Positions 35,030-46,935 of a DNA stretch of 64,000 bases are shown piece after piece. A program made the translations under genes and the position numbers. The DNA comes from Seriola aureovittata (Eukaryota; Chordata; Actinopteri; Carangiformes; Carangidae). The DNA is taken from assembly GCF_021018895.1 (NCBI RefSeq), contig NC_079375.1:2814560-2878559 (forward strand), read 5' to 3'. The notes under the pieces are model-generated. The model had not been told where the DNA came from, did no database searches, and saw nothing but the letters and a program-made list of their open reading frames with translations. Numbering within the stretch: position 1 is the stretch's first letter; every line of letters begins with the position of its first letter.

Positions 35030-36749
35030 CTAAATATCTTAATATATTTATTTTTCTTCATCTCTATTTTATCACCAGGATTTGTATGTTAGGGCTACAC
35101 CTGGCTCTGGAAGAAACTGTATAGAAAATAGAAATATCTTGTCCTAAAACTTGAGTGCCATTTAATTTGCTCCTCATCATTCCTTTTTCAGTTAGTTGTC
35201 TTTTATTTGGGAAGACGACCTGGTTGGTACTTTGTGGTCAAACAAGTTAGCGTTTGTTTGGAGCATTTAACTTCAGTTTTGTTATGTTGATCAAAGAAAT
35301 CAATTACAAAGTTTCCACTTAGAACAACCTGTAGGGCAACTTATATCAGTCACTGAAAATAAATGTCACACGTTGCCTTGGATTTTAGGGACAAGGATGA
35401 AATGTGACATGATAGAAATTAATCATCCGGCTCTCACTGATGTGTCTGTTCTGTTGATACTGTGGCATTGGCTATAACTTGAATTTCTCTATCTGTATCA
35501 GATCATTACAGACAACAATTAACAAGGCTGTTTGGCAATATTTTATTTACAGGATTTTTGCGTCAATGTTATTAAGTACCCTCATTTTTCTGGTATTTAA
35601 TTGGCTGGATCAACCAAAACAGACATATGATTACCCAACGGTATATTGTGAGTTCACTCTAAATGTAATGTATCATGATATACAGTATATCTGAGTCTAG
35701 TGGAATACTGTATATTGTAAAATGTCATGAAGATTTGATCATTGTTGCCCACGGCTACTTTTTAGGCCTGTGTCACTGTTTTCTGAATGAATGGGTCCAT
35801 TTCAGACCCGGAGACCAAAACTCTGACACTCAGTCACATTTAGAAATGTTAGAAAGCAATTGTACACCTTTCGCTAAAGATTTAATGGTGCTTTAGCATC
35901 AGTGCAAGTGAACATTGAACACAGCATTGCTTCAGACAGAAGCACAACTTCAAGGCTGAATGTCAAAGGGAAGGATTACTTTAACACTGCAGTAATTCAT
36001 TATTGGCCACAGGGGCCAAAATAACTCTAAACCCAAGCCTAAGCCTGATATCATTTCACCTTTGTGTGAGCAAACAGCTGAGCATTTACACATTCAGCAG
36101 CTTCTTCTTATTGGAGCCATGTTTGTGTCACCTGATTAATGTTAGCTCGGTATTCCCTCTCTCTGAGCTCTGTGTTTGGTCTCCACCAGGTGTTTAGCTG
36201 CTAAGTGCTCCACTGTGCTCAGCAGCTGCTCTCTAACTGTGTGTGTCTGCTGTTGGGTGATGGGCAGGTAGTGGTCAGTGGGTTTATCAGAGCTTGTTTA
36301 ATGAAGACAGCTGCTTCCAGCTGCTGCTAGAAACAGACAGAAAATGTTCTAGAAAAGCAAAACAATGAGCTTCCGTCCTCAGCCACTCCTGCTTAGTTAG
36401 ATGTTTGGGCTGTTCCCTGTGTTTGTGCTATTACTGTCTCAGTAAAAACTGGGCCGTACAGGTCGTGTTCTTGAGGCTTGTAGCTGCTTGTTTTCTGGTG
36501 TGTGCGCTGAATGTCCCCTGGGAGGACTGGTTTTCAGCGGCTACAGTATCACAGACTGTTTCTCTTCTCCTGCAGGCTGTTGTGCTAAAGCTGCTACCTG
36601 CCCTCAGGGATCTGTCGCCCTGACAGTTCAGGGAATAACCCTCCGCTCACAGCCCACACTGCAAAAAATATCCTGCATCACAAGCTCTGACTTCAACTGG
36701 GGTTGAAGTCAGCTGTTACTTACAAGTCAGGTGAATGTAGAGACATTAC
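34516..36749. other. intron 1, nothing recognised
   Basis: AT-rich with the T13G20 pair; no protein-like frame or repeat identified in the rest. Confidence 0.5.
34995..35027 (+). repeat. T13G20 homopolymer pair
   Basis: Thirteen T followed by twenty G, the same composite structure as at 17053-17082. Confidence 0.85.
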
Positions 36750-36835
36750 ACACTCAGTTGACAGTTTATTAGGTAAACCTCACTAAAGCTAATGCAGTCT
36801 AACACAACAGTTCTACAACAAATCCCCTGTGTCAT
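36750..36835 (+). repeat. short interspersed-repeat remnant
   Basis: Contains cagtttattaggtaaacct and aagctaatgcagtctaacac, phrases I recognise from a frequent fish repeat. Too short to classify. Confidence 0.4.
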
Positions 36836-37138
36836 GAAGGTTATAATGCTCAGTTTTTGCTATAGTTGTTTCAGAGACATGTTGACTCAACTTTATGATA
36901 ATTTTTCAGGATGTAGAGGAAGCACATTACGGTGTATTGCCATTATTGTTAGATAGAAATGATTAGTTTATTAATTGGTTAGTCCAATGACAGAAAATTA
37001 ATAAAATAAAATGATAACTGACAAATCGCTTCTTTTCTTTGTCACATGTGACAGAAAGTTAAACTTTTAAAATGCACCTTCTCTCATTTCCATTGGCTTC
37101 TCCATGTGTATTTTTTTTCTGTACTGGGGGGGGGGGGC

Positions 37139-37283
37139 TGGAGTCAATCCCAGCTGACATTGGGCGAGGGCGAGGTACACCCTGGACAGGTCACCAGTCT
37201 ATCACAGGGCTGACATATAGAGACAAACAACCACTCATGCTCACATTCACACCTATGGGCAATTTAGAGTCACCAGTTAACTT

Positions 37284-37285
<2 letters not shown>
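37139..37285. repeat. fragment of a common teleost interspersed repeat abutting the LINE
   Basis: Contains the characteristic strings cagctgacattgggcgag, tacaccctggacaggtc and caatttagagtcaccagtta, which I recognise as part of a repeat scattered through many fish genomes. It stops exactly where the LINE tail begins, suggesting the LINE inserted into or next to it. The element's class is not assigned here. Confidence 0.6.
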
Positions 37286-37318
<33 letters not shown>

Positions 37319-37935
37319 CTTTATTTATCCCCTAGGGGAAATTCATGTGTCCATTAGCTCATTGTTGATAATAATAATAATAATAATAACAGTTAATAAC
37401 AAATGAACAATAATAATTAGATTAGTCCACTTCCTGTGGCTGAGGTGTTGTGTAGCCTGATGGCAGTGGGAACAAAGGATCTTCTGAACATCTCTGTTCT
37501 GCAGCGCAGTGAGATGAGACGTTTGCTGCTGTAGCTGCTTCTTTGTCCTGCCAGAATGTTTTTGAGAGGATGGTTGGTATTGTCCAAGATGGCCTCCATC
37601 TGACATTGCATGCTTCTCTCCACAACAGTCCTGAGTGAGTCCAGACTCCTGCCAAGCACAGACCCAACCTTTTTGACCAGCTTGTCCAGTCTCCTTGTGT
37701 TCATGTCTGACAGGCTGCTGCCCCAGCAGACTGCAGCATAAAAGAGTCCACTGGCCCCCACTGACTGATAAAACATGTGCAGCAAACGTCAAAGGACCTG
37801 AGCCTCCTGAGGAAAAAGAGCCAGCTCTGCCTCTTCAGGTAGATTGCATCAGCGTTTAGGGACCAGGCCAGTTTACTGTCCAGGTGCACACCTAGGTATT
37901 TGTAAGCGTGCACCACCTCAATGTCCTTCCCTCAA
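37284..37935 (-). mobile_element. 5'-truncated Rex1/CR1-like LINE 3' end with (GATA)n tail
   Basis: Read on the minus strand it begins inside the reverse transcriptase C-terminal region (GKDIEVVHAYKYLGVHLD, then LFFLRRLRSFDVC). A frameshift near 37785 follows, then MLHMFYQSV..SGLFYAAVCWGSS, LVKKVGSVLG and RCRTEMFRRSFVPTAIRL. It ends with a GGGATAAATAAAGTA-type 3' end and a (TATC)n tail at 37284-37318. Features are as in teleost Rex1/CR1-clade LINEs. The frameshift and the missing 5' part make it dead. Confidence 0.87.
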
Positions 37936-38984
37936 TATATATACACTATATGTAAATAATGGTGAATGTCACACCGTTTCTTTAGCATATCAACTATTAT
38001 TTTGTGTTATGAAGCATAATCCTGAAATTCTCCTCAGTCGTGTGAAAATGAAGCTCAGTAAGTGATGCTTTCTTTCCCAGATCTCAGAGACAGGAGCAGC
38101 TTGTATGTAGTATAATGGCGGCCTGTGCAGACGGGGTTGAGGGAGGACTCCATGAGTGATATCGATATATCAGCCATAGAAAAATGTTGCTGAACCCTGA
38201 TACAGCGAGAGGAACAGCAGCAGACAAAGTACACACTGTAGCATATACATATCAGTCAGATGTATGCGTCAGCACTCAGTGACCATGTGCATTCAGGCAG
38301 CAATCCATCACACTTGTTTACAGCTAAACACAGAGAGCTGATGGAGCCGATGGAGTGCGCCACAATGGCCGCTTTCTGCTTCTTTTCCTCCTCCTCCTCG
38401 CTCAGAGGAAAAAAACAAGACGTTACATCCGTAGAGTGACATTCAAGAGGCGAGCGTGCTGCTGAGCTGCGGGCCAAGCTGCGGGGAAATGTCAGGATCA
38501 CATGCTCAGGAGAAGCCTCGCCAAAGGCCACAATGGGGGGAAGTACACACACGTTGGGTCTTCTGTTGGAAGTAGAGAAGGTTTGTCAGAGGTCAGAGGC
38601 TGCCGTGTGAGAGGCTGTTATAAAACCACATAAACCCTGGTAATGAAACGCTGCACTGAGGAGGGTCTTCATCTTAATTCACCTCTCTGTGTGTTTAGTT
38701 TAGAGCCAAATACATGTGATTCTTTCACCCTAAACCTGGACAAACAGAAACTCAATTTCTGAATATATAGGAGGAAGTTATCTCTTCTTTTATACCATAA
38801 CCTCTGCAGCCTGTATTTCTTGTTGAGGATGAGCAGAGAGCAGAAAATGTTTTTTCTCCATAAAACTGCTGCATCAATGCTTATAAATGAAGTCTTCTTC
38901 ATTAATGAGAATTCAGAGCTGCATTTCTGCTTGGTGGAAACTTTAAACCCTTAGTAACTGAGAGCTGGAAACTAGTGAGTAGAC
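37936..38984. other. intron 1, nothing recognised
   Basis: Mixed composition; 38270-38560 is of higher complexity with a minus-strand open frame that has no protein features. Confidence 0.5.
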
Positions 38985-39203
38985 CTTTGAACTGATATTT
39001 TACACTTTCCCTGTGTTTTATTTGGAGCATTGATCCATAAGAAGATATATTTGTGGTTTTAAGAACCAAAAACCATCTCAGTGTAGTTTCACATCTCCTC
39101 TCTCAGGCTTCTCTCTGGCGTTCTAGTAACAACAGGTCAGTGAGCCTCTGGCTTAGAATCAAAGAAGACATGGACATCTTCCTGTAGACAATATGGGACC
39201 TTT
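38985..39203 (+). mobile_element. family A copy 2, internally deleted
   Basis: Left part matches copy 1 through the aacaacaggtcagtgagcc segment, then jumps to the right end acatggacatctt...aatatgggacctttt. About 300 bp of the middle, including the palindrome and the tgatgtcacaaag-type segment, is missing. The right terminus AATATGGGACCTTT (39190-39203) is the clearest TIR in the family. Confidence 0.78.
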
Positions 39204-40357
39204 TTGCTTCCTGTATTTTTCTGAATATGTCTAAAGTTTCTAAATACTTTTTAATACCTTAGTTTGGGAAATATATACATATATGACATCATAATTTCAT
39301 GTCATTTAACTTTTCATGAACTTCTTCTAAATAAATTACTGGTAAAAATAGTGTTATCTGCCACACATGGATCCCTGTAGTGTTCAGTCAACACACTGTC
39401 AAAGCACATGACAATAAAAACTGTCAACTCTCACGCTTTACTCCAGCTCTCCCAGTGACGTAAAGTCTGTTCTCACTGGAGCTTGAAGTGTCCCACTTCA
39501 GATTTATTTTCTTCCTGTGACACAGATATGATGTTTTCTTTTCTCTGTGAATAGCAAAAAGTTGCATTCAGGAATTTTTCGATCTAGACCACATGGATCT
39601 GCGCTCCAAATTTTAATCCCACGACATGCGGCCTATATGCAGCTTGTTACCATGAAAATATCTGATGTCATTCAGGTGAGACTATGGTCTAGGTTTTGGA
39701 CTCATGGCAGCTTGTCCCAGTCATTGTTAGCACTGAGTATGATGGCTGCTATTTAGGCTGAGTGCACAAGCTTAAAAAACTTTGTGTACCACAGTACCAT
39801 AATTTAGCCCTTAATAGGAATGAAGTACAGACCATACCATGTGATACCAGGCCACAGCTTTCCCGCTCTCATCTCAACCCCACAAACAAAGACTTTGAGC
39901 ATTTTGCAAGTTAAATTCTGTCAGGTAGCTCCTCTACATGTAGCAGAAAGTAACATACAAGTGAGGGACCTCACTAAAGCTTCAGTTTATGGATGCATAT
40001 GTCACTGATTCTAGTGAGTAGTAAGTAACATATAGAAGCTGTGCCACAATTCAAGGCGTGGCCCTTCATGGACAGCGAACGCCAAACCAAAATGAGACGG
40101 TCTGGTCTATGCTGTGAAGCAACCGGTCTTGAAATGCAGCCTCTGAAGGACACAGCTAACGTCTCTCCCCATCACAAAACTAACTAACTAACATCAACAC
40201 AATGTCAGACCAATAAAAATAACGCAGAACAATTAACAGGACAGTATGCTCAAACACATGGGAACTGTTTACTGTCTAAATCTCATGTCAAGTGGTAGCC
40301 CTGAAATAAACTAACAACTGTAGTGCTAGTTATCACTTCACTTTTAAAGTAGGCATT

Positions 40358-40361
<4 letters not shown>

Positions 40362-40389
<28 letters not shown>
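40362..40389. repeat. (TA)n microsatellite
   Basis: Fourteen TA units; self-complementary and prone to extrude. Confidence 0.92.
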
Positions 40390-40392
<3 letters not shown>

Positions 40393-40569
40393 GGCATTAG
40401 CGAGGTAACAGGCTGAGCTGACAGTCAAATCATATTCATGTCTCCACGTCGGTCTGACAGCAGCTTCTCTTGGCACCTCTATCAGAGCCTGGCTGTTATC
40501 TCAGGCTGAACGTGTAAATTGGACTAACGACTAAGATGACAACTGAACGTCTGCAGGAGGATGTATGTG

Positions 40570-40573
<4 letters not shown>

Positions 40574-40614
<41 letters not shown>
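40574..40614. repeat. (GT)n microsatellite
   Basis: About 20 GT units. Confidence 0.92.
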
Positions 40615-40617
<3 letters not shown>

Positions 40618-41082
40618 TTTTGCAGCAGCTCATTTCAAACAGACAGTGATTAACACTGAGATGTTCGCCAATATGTTCCGAAGGTGTTATCAGAGCAACC
40701 GATGATGGGGCGCTGGATTAACTCTGTATATCATCTGGGTCACTGTATGTGCTGCCGAGGATGTATTTTTAGCGTGTGCTGTTTGAATGCTTGTTTTAAT
40801 AAGAGAGACTGAGCTGAGGCTTAAATCAAGAAGAAGCCTTTACCAGCTTCTACATGCTAAAAACACACGTGTTAGTTCAGTGACATCTATGTGTCAAAAC
40901 CTGGACGTCTCCGAGACAAACCATGATGGAAAGTAACTGAGTGCATTAACTGCAGTAACTAAGTACAATTTTGAGAGACTACTACATCACCTGCTTGAGT
41001 GGTGGCCTCAGTTGGGTTCGCTTTATGAAAGAACAACAGCCAATGAGTAAACTCCGACTCCAATGGTGGAACTATGATCACT

Positions 41083-41125
41083 GAGTCAGTCAGTCAGTCA
41101 GTCAGTCAGTCAGTCAGTCAGTCAG
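41083..41125. repeat. (AGTC)n tetranucleotide microsatellite
   Basis: About 11 perfect AGTC units. Confidence 0.92.
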
Positions 41126-41934
41126 CGACATAGCCAAAAGTCTAAATTAGAAATTTCACATGACATTTGATTGACAGCTCAGACATGCTGCAGTATAAGC
41201 AGGAAAACAAATGAAAAACATCACAGGACATTTTGCAAATTTGCATGTACACTTTGCGTCATTGCAGATACTTTAATTAAGAACTAATCCTTACCATGCT
41301 GATAAAATATGTGAGGCAGGGCTCACATTTAAAACTCTGCAGTGTAGTGTCTATAATATTGGTGGAGAGGAGTGCGAGTCTGAATGGCCATTAACAAACC
41401 ACTGAATCTAAATGTGCTGGCAGCTCTGTGGAGGTTGCTATAATGGAGGCAAAGTGAGTTTTTTTCTAAAACCCAAAACAGCTTTGCTGACGCACACTGT
41501 GGATATTATTAATAGGGACAACTGGCTTTTAGTCATATGTGCTTCTCAGTCATTCATTCACTCATGTTAGGAAACAGTTTTTAACACCGTATTGAAAACT
41601 TAAACTTCAAATAAGCAAAGGTTTGGAAGTATACCAACATCTGTTTGGTCCCTGTGCAGATTGGCTGGGACCACTCTCGTTTAATACTGATAATTACTGA
41701 ACCCCAGTGCTGAGTAAAGCTTGTATTGGCAGGAGTTGTTACAAACTCACACGTCCTGGTCCTGTGCAGATTATTAAAGAGATCTATCATATTATAGATA
41801 AGGTTCATTTCATTTAGATGAGGTTTAATCTAAAGGAAACAGAGCCACTGACCATGACTGGTGGAAAATAGGTTTGTCCACTGAGAGAATAAACACAGCT
41901 TTAGTTATTATTGTCTGCAAACATCACAGCCACA

Positions 41935-42235
41935 TTGCACTCGGTTATGAATTATTAATCGCGGCAGTCTGTGTCATGTTAAATTTAAAACCTAATATCT
42001 TTTGACGGCCTGCATCGACTGTGGAATATCTTCATCTATTTGTCGGCAGATAACTGAGCATGTGAAGCCGAGTTAATCCTTCGCTGTCTACTTCTGCACC
42101 TCGGAGCCATGGAGCAAATCCCTTCATTTGGCAGAGGAGTGCTTTCTGCAGAGGCAGCAGCGAGGTTTAAACTCCGCCGCTCTCGGCCGGCTGCTGCTCT
42201 CACATGTTTTCATACAGCTGTCATCAGATACTAAA
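41935..42235. promoter_or_regulatory. candidate conserved non-coding block in intron 1
   Basis: Repeat-free block with gttatgaattattaatcgcg, a CG-rich section (cgccgctctcggccgg at about 42176) and a catacagctgtcatcag motif, flanked by AT-rich DNA. Confidence 0.25.
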
Positions 42236-42703
42236 GAGCAGGTTAAACTGAGGTGGCCCGACAGCTTTTAAAGACCAGCGATGTCGCTGCGACTCCTTCT
42301 TCTGGAGAACATATGTAATTGTGTAATGTCTCCTCCATGAATGTGATATAATGAGTCCAGTCACTATGCAGGAAGGTAAGTGATAGCTCTGAAATATTGA
42401 TGCTGAGTGGGTGTCTGCGTTTCACTCCTGCCTGCTCCCCCTGAATCATTTTGTTGCATTAAAGGGTGACACTCAGTAATTATCCTGCTGATGTGACGAG
42501 AGTGACATCACTGGAGTTCAGGTTTGAAGATCAGGATGTGAGATTCTTCTGTTAGTGTTGTTTTACTTTGCAGTGAGGTTGTACAGTTTTATTTTCTTTA
42601 GGAGAGCAGAGCCTTGCATTAGTTTAAGACTCACTACACATGACAGTATTTATATCCACTGCCAACATTCAGTGTCAATGCAGGAAGTAGTGTGTCCTTT
42701 AAA

Positions 42704-42988
42704 CCCTGTTGACACCTGGTATTAAAATGTGACTCGTATCCAGATAATAAATGATCTGATCTTGCCTTTGTGTTTACACCTGAGATGGCGGGAAATCAGC
42801 TGTAGGTGTCCAAGGTTTCGTTTACACCAACTTAAGATCTGAATACAATGTGAGCCTGACTAGCTCCAGAAGTGGTCTAGCAGATCTGATCACACTCTGA
42901 TATTACACCTTGCATTAGCATGTGTTTTCCCTCATCTGGGTAAAGTGTCTGGATACAGATCACATTTTAATACCAGGTGTAAATGGGG
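42704..42988. mobile_element. MITE with long terminal inverted repeats
   Basis: 285 bp. The ends are inverted copies: acctggtattaaaatgtg at 42714-42731 and its exact complement at 42961-42978, with imperfect similarity continuing outward (ccctgtt against cccattt) and inward (gtatccaga on both sides), giving about 40-45 bp of TIR. No coding capacity. The superfamily is not certain; no clear target-site duplication was seen. Confidence 0.82.
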
Positions 42989-43014
42989 TGTTGTGTACTG
43001 CAGGGCCACAGCTT

Positions 43015-43200
43015 GAGCGTATTGTTTACAGGTTGTCCGTCCGTACGTCTGTACCTCAGTAACATCTTGACAGAGCTTCTTCCAATTTCACACATTGCAC
43101 AAACTTTAACTTGGACTCAACGATGAACTGATTACATTTTGGGGGTCAAAGGTCAAAGGTTAAGGTCACGATGACCTCACAAAACACTTTTTAGCCATTA
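43015..43200 (+). repeat. dispersed repeat family C, copy 1
   Basis: Shares with 57490-57780 the ordered phrases ggttgtccgtcc, cagtaac(a/g), acttcttc...attttacac, aggatgaactgatta, gtcaaaggtcaa and acgatgacctcacaaaaca. A recurrent fish interspersed repeat; class not assigned. Confidence 0.7.
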
Positions 43201-44274
43201 CTAAAGACACACATTTATGACAAAATGGTTCATATTCCACATGACTCTGGATAAACAGGGATGTAACCTGAAACTCTAGTTATAAACTGCATTGCAGATT
43301 TTGTAGAATCATCTAATAATGATGATCTTGTCTGGAGATACAGTTGCAGATGCAGTGCTGCAAACTTAGAGAGTTTCTCTCTAGTTTTGGCAACTAGAAC
43401 TTAGAACCTAGTGACTAGTCAAAGATGAACTCTTCTGTCGTGAAGAGAGTCTCCAGTATGTCTCAGTGAATGTGCTCTCACATGGCGCTGAACTGACTGT
43501 GTCAAGTGGGTGGAGGAGCACGTTAAGTCAAACAATTGGCAGCCAGACAGAAACATGAATGAGCGGCTCCTCCCTGTTCATGATGTACAGTAATGATAAA
43601 TGATAAAGCTAAGCTAGCCAGGTTTAATTGTATTTTATTATGCTGTAGAAAACAATGGTTATTTAATGTGCTTTGTCTGTATTTAAACCCACCTGGGTCA
43701 CAGAAGAGCCAGCGCCATGAAGGCACCAGAACCACCTGCCTCTGAGTGGACTCTGCTATGTGATTGGACTGTCATTGTCCAATCAGATTCAGGTGTAGAT
43801 ACAGGCTCAAAATTAATGCTTTTAAAACACTTATTTTTCTACCTCATGTACTATCATCACTGATATCATTTTTTTATTTGTTTTTTTTTTTTTTTTACAA
43901 ATACAGTTTTTTCTACATATGGACAAACTTGATTTTTTTTGTGAAATTATTTCAAGGCCAAATTATTCTATAAGTATTGTACATGTTTAGTGGCTTTTCC
44001 CGGCGCTCTCGACCGCATCCCACACCCTTTTACAGAATGGAGCGTGCTCAGTCACCTACATGGGAGTTTAAAGCTTCAGAAAAACTAGTATGTGAGTTTG
44101 AGACTTGTTTCTAAGGTTACACTCACAACTAGTTCTGAAGGACAGACTTGTAACTGACGGCCGATGTGTGTGTTTATTTTCCGTGTCACACTGTATGCCG
44201 CTACTCATCCTTGAATCAAATAGGAAACATTATGATGATTATAACTATTATTAACCCTGCCTGATTATTTTCCA

Positions 44275-44560
44275 TGTAGCTGTTTGTAAAGCTGCACCTC
44301 TTCCTGGCCCGCTGCTATTAATGAGGCCTTGTTAAAAACATCTACATCAGTGGCATTTTCCTTTAATGAGTGCACCGTGGTCTCCGTGCGGATGCCCTTT
44401 ATGGCGAGCGGGCGCTGCTCTTTTCCAAAACAACATGGCCGCTGCCACAGCTGCCGCAGCTTATGGGGTTTTAATTTTCGTCTCTGTGGGAGGAGCAGAG
44501 GCCTTCAGGGGGCGACCAAGAAATTGAATCAGGGCTGATGGCGTCCTGGGAGAGATTCAC
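44275..44560. promoter_or_regulatory. candidate conserved non-coding block in intron 1
   Basis: Repeat-free block containing ctattaatgaggcc, ctttaatgagtgcaccg and a CpG-rich gcgagcgggcgctgctc section. Candidate on composition only. Confidence 0.25.
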
Positions 44561-45870
44561 AACAACACACAGTAATACACCGTAATGCACCAGGAGGCTC
44601 CTCAGTCTGTGAGATACAGTGAAGGGCCTCAGGGGAGAAGACTGTGAGAAAGATGGCTGTGTATGTGTGTGCGTGTGTGTATGTAGCTTAAAGGAACAAT
44701 CCTCTTATACTCCTACACATATTCAGTTTTGAATGTGAAATACACTCTAGGAGATTTTTTCCTTCTTGCTAACATGCTGGGTTTCCTGCAGCAGTTTTTG
44801 AGCGGAGGCGAGCCGCCTCCACTGAATTAATGGCCGCCTCCACCATCGTCAGAAGATATTAAAACGCTCTTACTGAGCGAAACCTTAAAGTCCCTGCAGT
44901 ATTTTTCGGGAGCATGTCCATGTGCATGTGTGACTGAAACAAGTTTATATTGACCTGTTTACTTGCCGTGTTTACAGATATTACTGATGTAAACAGAGCT
45001 TTTACACAGGGACGTAGACAAGGCCACTTCAGTCCAGTCAATATTCTTTCTACTGCTGTCTAACTCTGTCACTCAGTACAGTGCAAAAGATTAAAAATCA
45101 GTAAATGCAAAAGATTAATGTGAATTTTATAGTGATCAGCAGAGCTCCTGAGTTTCAGTCTGCTCCAGTAGCAGCTAGCCCACTGGGCAGGAGAGGCAAA
45201 CAACAAAAACAAAAACTATGTTGTTTGTTTGGGATGAACTGATGTGCCGACCGGGGACCATCATCAGAGCCTGAGGCCGGTAGTTGATATACATTGTATA
45301 TACTCGCCTATAAATGCGAATGTCACTGACTGACTGAATGTTGGACTTTCCCCATTGGTTATTGCTCTTTCAAATTGATTTGGTGCACACAGGAAGTGTT
45401 GCCAAATTAGCGTCATTATCGCTAGATTTACTGACTTTCCAGACCCTTTGGTGACTCTTTTTTAATTTTTTTTTCCAATAAAGCATCTATCGACAAATAT
45501 AGCAACTTTTTGAACAAACTTTAGCTTCATCCCGTAGAAGAGATTTGTCAGTTTTGCCCTGTGAGCACGAGGTCGGGCTTCTAACTTTCTCTTCGTCTGA
45601 TCATTGTACAGTAAACAGATGAAACCACAGCTCAGCGTTTGCCTTTAACTGATGTGTTTGGCGATGTTGTCAGACGACGTTGTTCTTATAAAATCAGGAT
45701 TTTAGCAGCAGCTTTGAAGTGACTGCTGGTTAACATGTAGTCTTAATGAGCCATGTTTTAGTCACTGTTTCAAACTTGCTCTGTTGTCGTGACAATAGAA
45801 ACAGAAAAACATGTCAGTGAGAACAGCTTTATTGTGAATTCAGCTGTATTAAAATACTGTATATGTGAGC
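44561..45870. other. intron 1, mostly unrecognised
   Basis: The 45340-45540 stretch contains inverted or repeated 'ctagatttactgactttcc / agcaactttttgaacaaact' phrases resembling a fish repeat, not classified. Confidence 0.45.
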
Positions 45871-45958
45871 TAGGGCTGAGGCGACGCGTCGACGTAATCG
45901 ATGTAATCGATTATGTAAATACGTAAGGTGGGTCGACGCATTGCAAGGAGGAAACAAG

Positions 45959-46120
45959 ATGGCTGCGCCTGGTCAGAGCATAGACTCCAGCGAGGAGCAA
46001 GCTGAAGCGAATAAACCTTGTCCACAATCATCTAAAGTGTGGGAGTATAGACTGACTTTATATCAGACTGTAAAACACAGATTAGCAGTTAAGACTGGGC
46101 TATTTTTTGTGGGTGAATAA
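45959..46120 (+). pseudogene. hAT transposase N-terminal remnant (53 codons)
   Basis: Begins ATG GCT GCG CCT, an acidic stretch SIDSSEEQAE, then SSKVWEY, where BED-finger transposases usually continue with YF.F; here the sequence runs on to unrelated residues and a TAA. No catalytic RNase H-like region is present in the element. Assignment rests on the KVWEY motif plus its position inside a hAT-type element. Confidence 0.5.
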
Positions 46121-46161
46121 TGTCTTGCAGTGCAACACTTTGTTTGTCATATTTGTTTGTT

Positions 46162-46660
46162 TTAACCTTCTGAAGCCCGTGGGAGCGTTTACGCTTCCAA
46201 ATTTCATGCTGTCTGATCGAGTCTGATCTGCATTCTTTGCCAGTGACGTTAAGCGTCACGAGACCGAATCAGCCAATCAGAGTGTCTGATTCAGAAGCTT
46301 GGCCTGCCTTGGTTTTATACCCAGACTGAATGGGAGCAGTGCCTTTTTACTCTGATATCAAAGTGAGGAGAAGTTGTTTGGAGTTTATTGAAGTGGCAGA
46401 ATAAAGACAGAAGGATGTGACAGTCACATATTTAGTGCAGCGGAGGACTTGGAGCTGATTTTTCAAGGACCAGACAAAAAACTCCCATAAATACTGCTCC
46501 AGAGAATGAGCTTATCTCCTGAACAGAAGAAGATAGAAACTTCAGATCATCTCTAGAACAACTCAAACAAATAAATACAATTTTCTGTGTTGAATTGTTT
46601 CTTCTTTATTATGATTTACAGTGTTTTTATCATTAAAATCAGGAAAATTTCAAGGTTTGT
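46162..46660. mobile_element. possible element nested inside the hAT copy
   Basis: The interior of the hAT element changes character at a TTAA (46162-46165) followed by CCTTCTGAAGCCCGTGGGAG. A weak mirrored end, CAAGG before TTTG, lies near 46655-46660. This would fit a piggyBac-type MITE, but the right TTAA is not intact and the boundary is uncertain. Confidence 0.3.
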
Positions 46661-46935
46661 TTTTTTGTTTTGTTTTATTGGCTATTTACCTCTTTTAAAC
46701 TGTACTGGAGTCTTTATTGAGTGACATTTATTATCAGCTGAGGTTATGCTGATTCTAAATATGTGGAGCACTTGGTGAAACTGTTAAAAATGACATTTTA
46801 AAATTTATTTTGGGTAGATTAATGTTATATTAAGTAGTTAGATTAATCGCAAAAATAATCGCTTGATTAATCGAAAATATTATCGATAGATTAATCGATA
46901 AACAAATAGTGGTTAGGTGCAGCCCTGATGTGAGC

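Larger units (their letters stand above)
39204..41934. other. intron 1, microsatellites and unrecognised sequence
   Basis: Holds (TA)n, (GT)n and (AGTC)n tracts; remaining sequence is AT-rich without recognisable elements. Confidence 0.5.
45871..46927 (+). mobile_element. non-autonomous hAT transposon with perfect 8-bp target duplication
   Basis: The 1057-bp element starts TAGGGCTGAGG and ends GCAGCCCTG, so the terminal inverted repeat is (T/C)AGGGCTG. It is flanked by identical 8-bp copies of atgtgagc (45863-45870 and 46928-46935), the hallmark of hAT transposition. The right subterminal region is full of ATTAATCGAT-type motifs. A 53-codon frame at 45959-46120 resembles the N-terminal start of a hAT transposase up to the SKVWEY motif (typical of the BED zinc finger entry) and then stops, so the transposase is mostly deleted. 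Orientation is taken from that frame. Confidence 0.88.
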
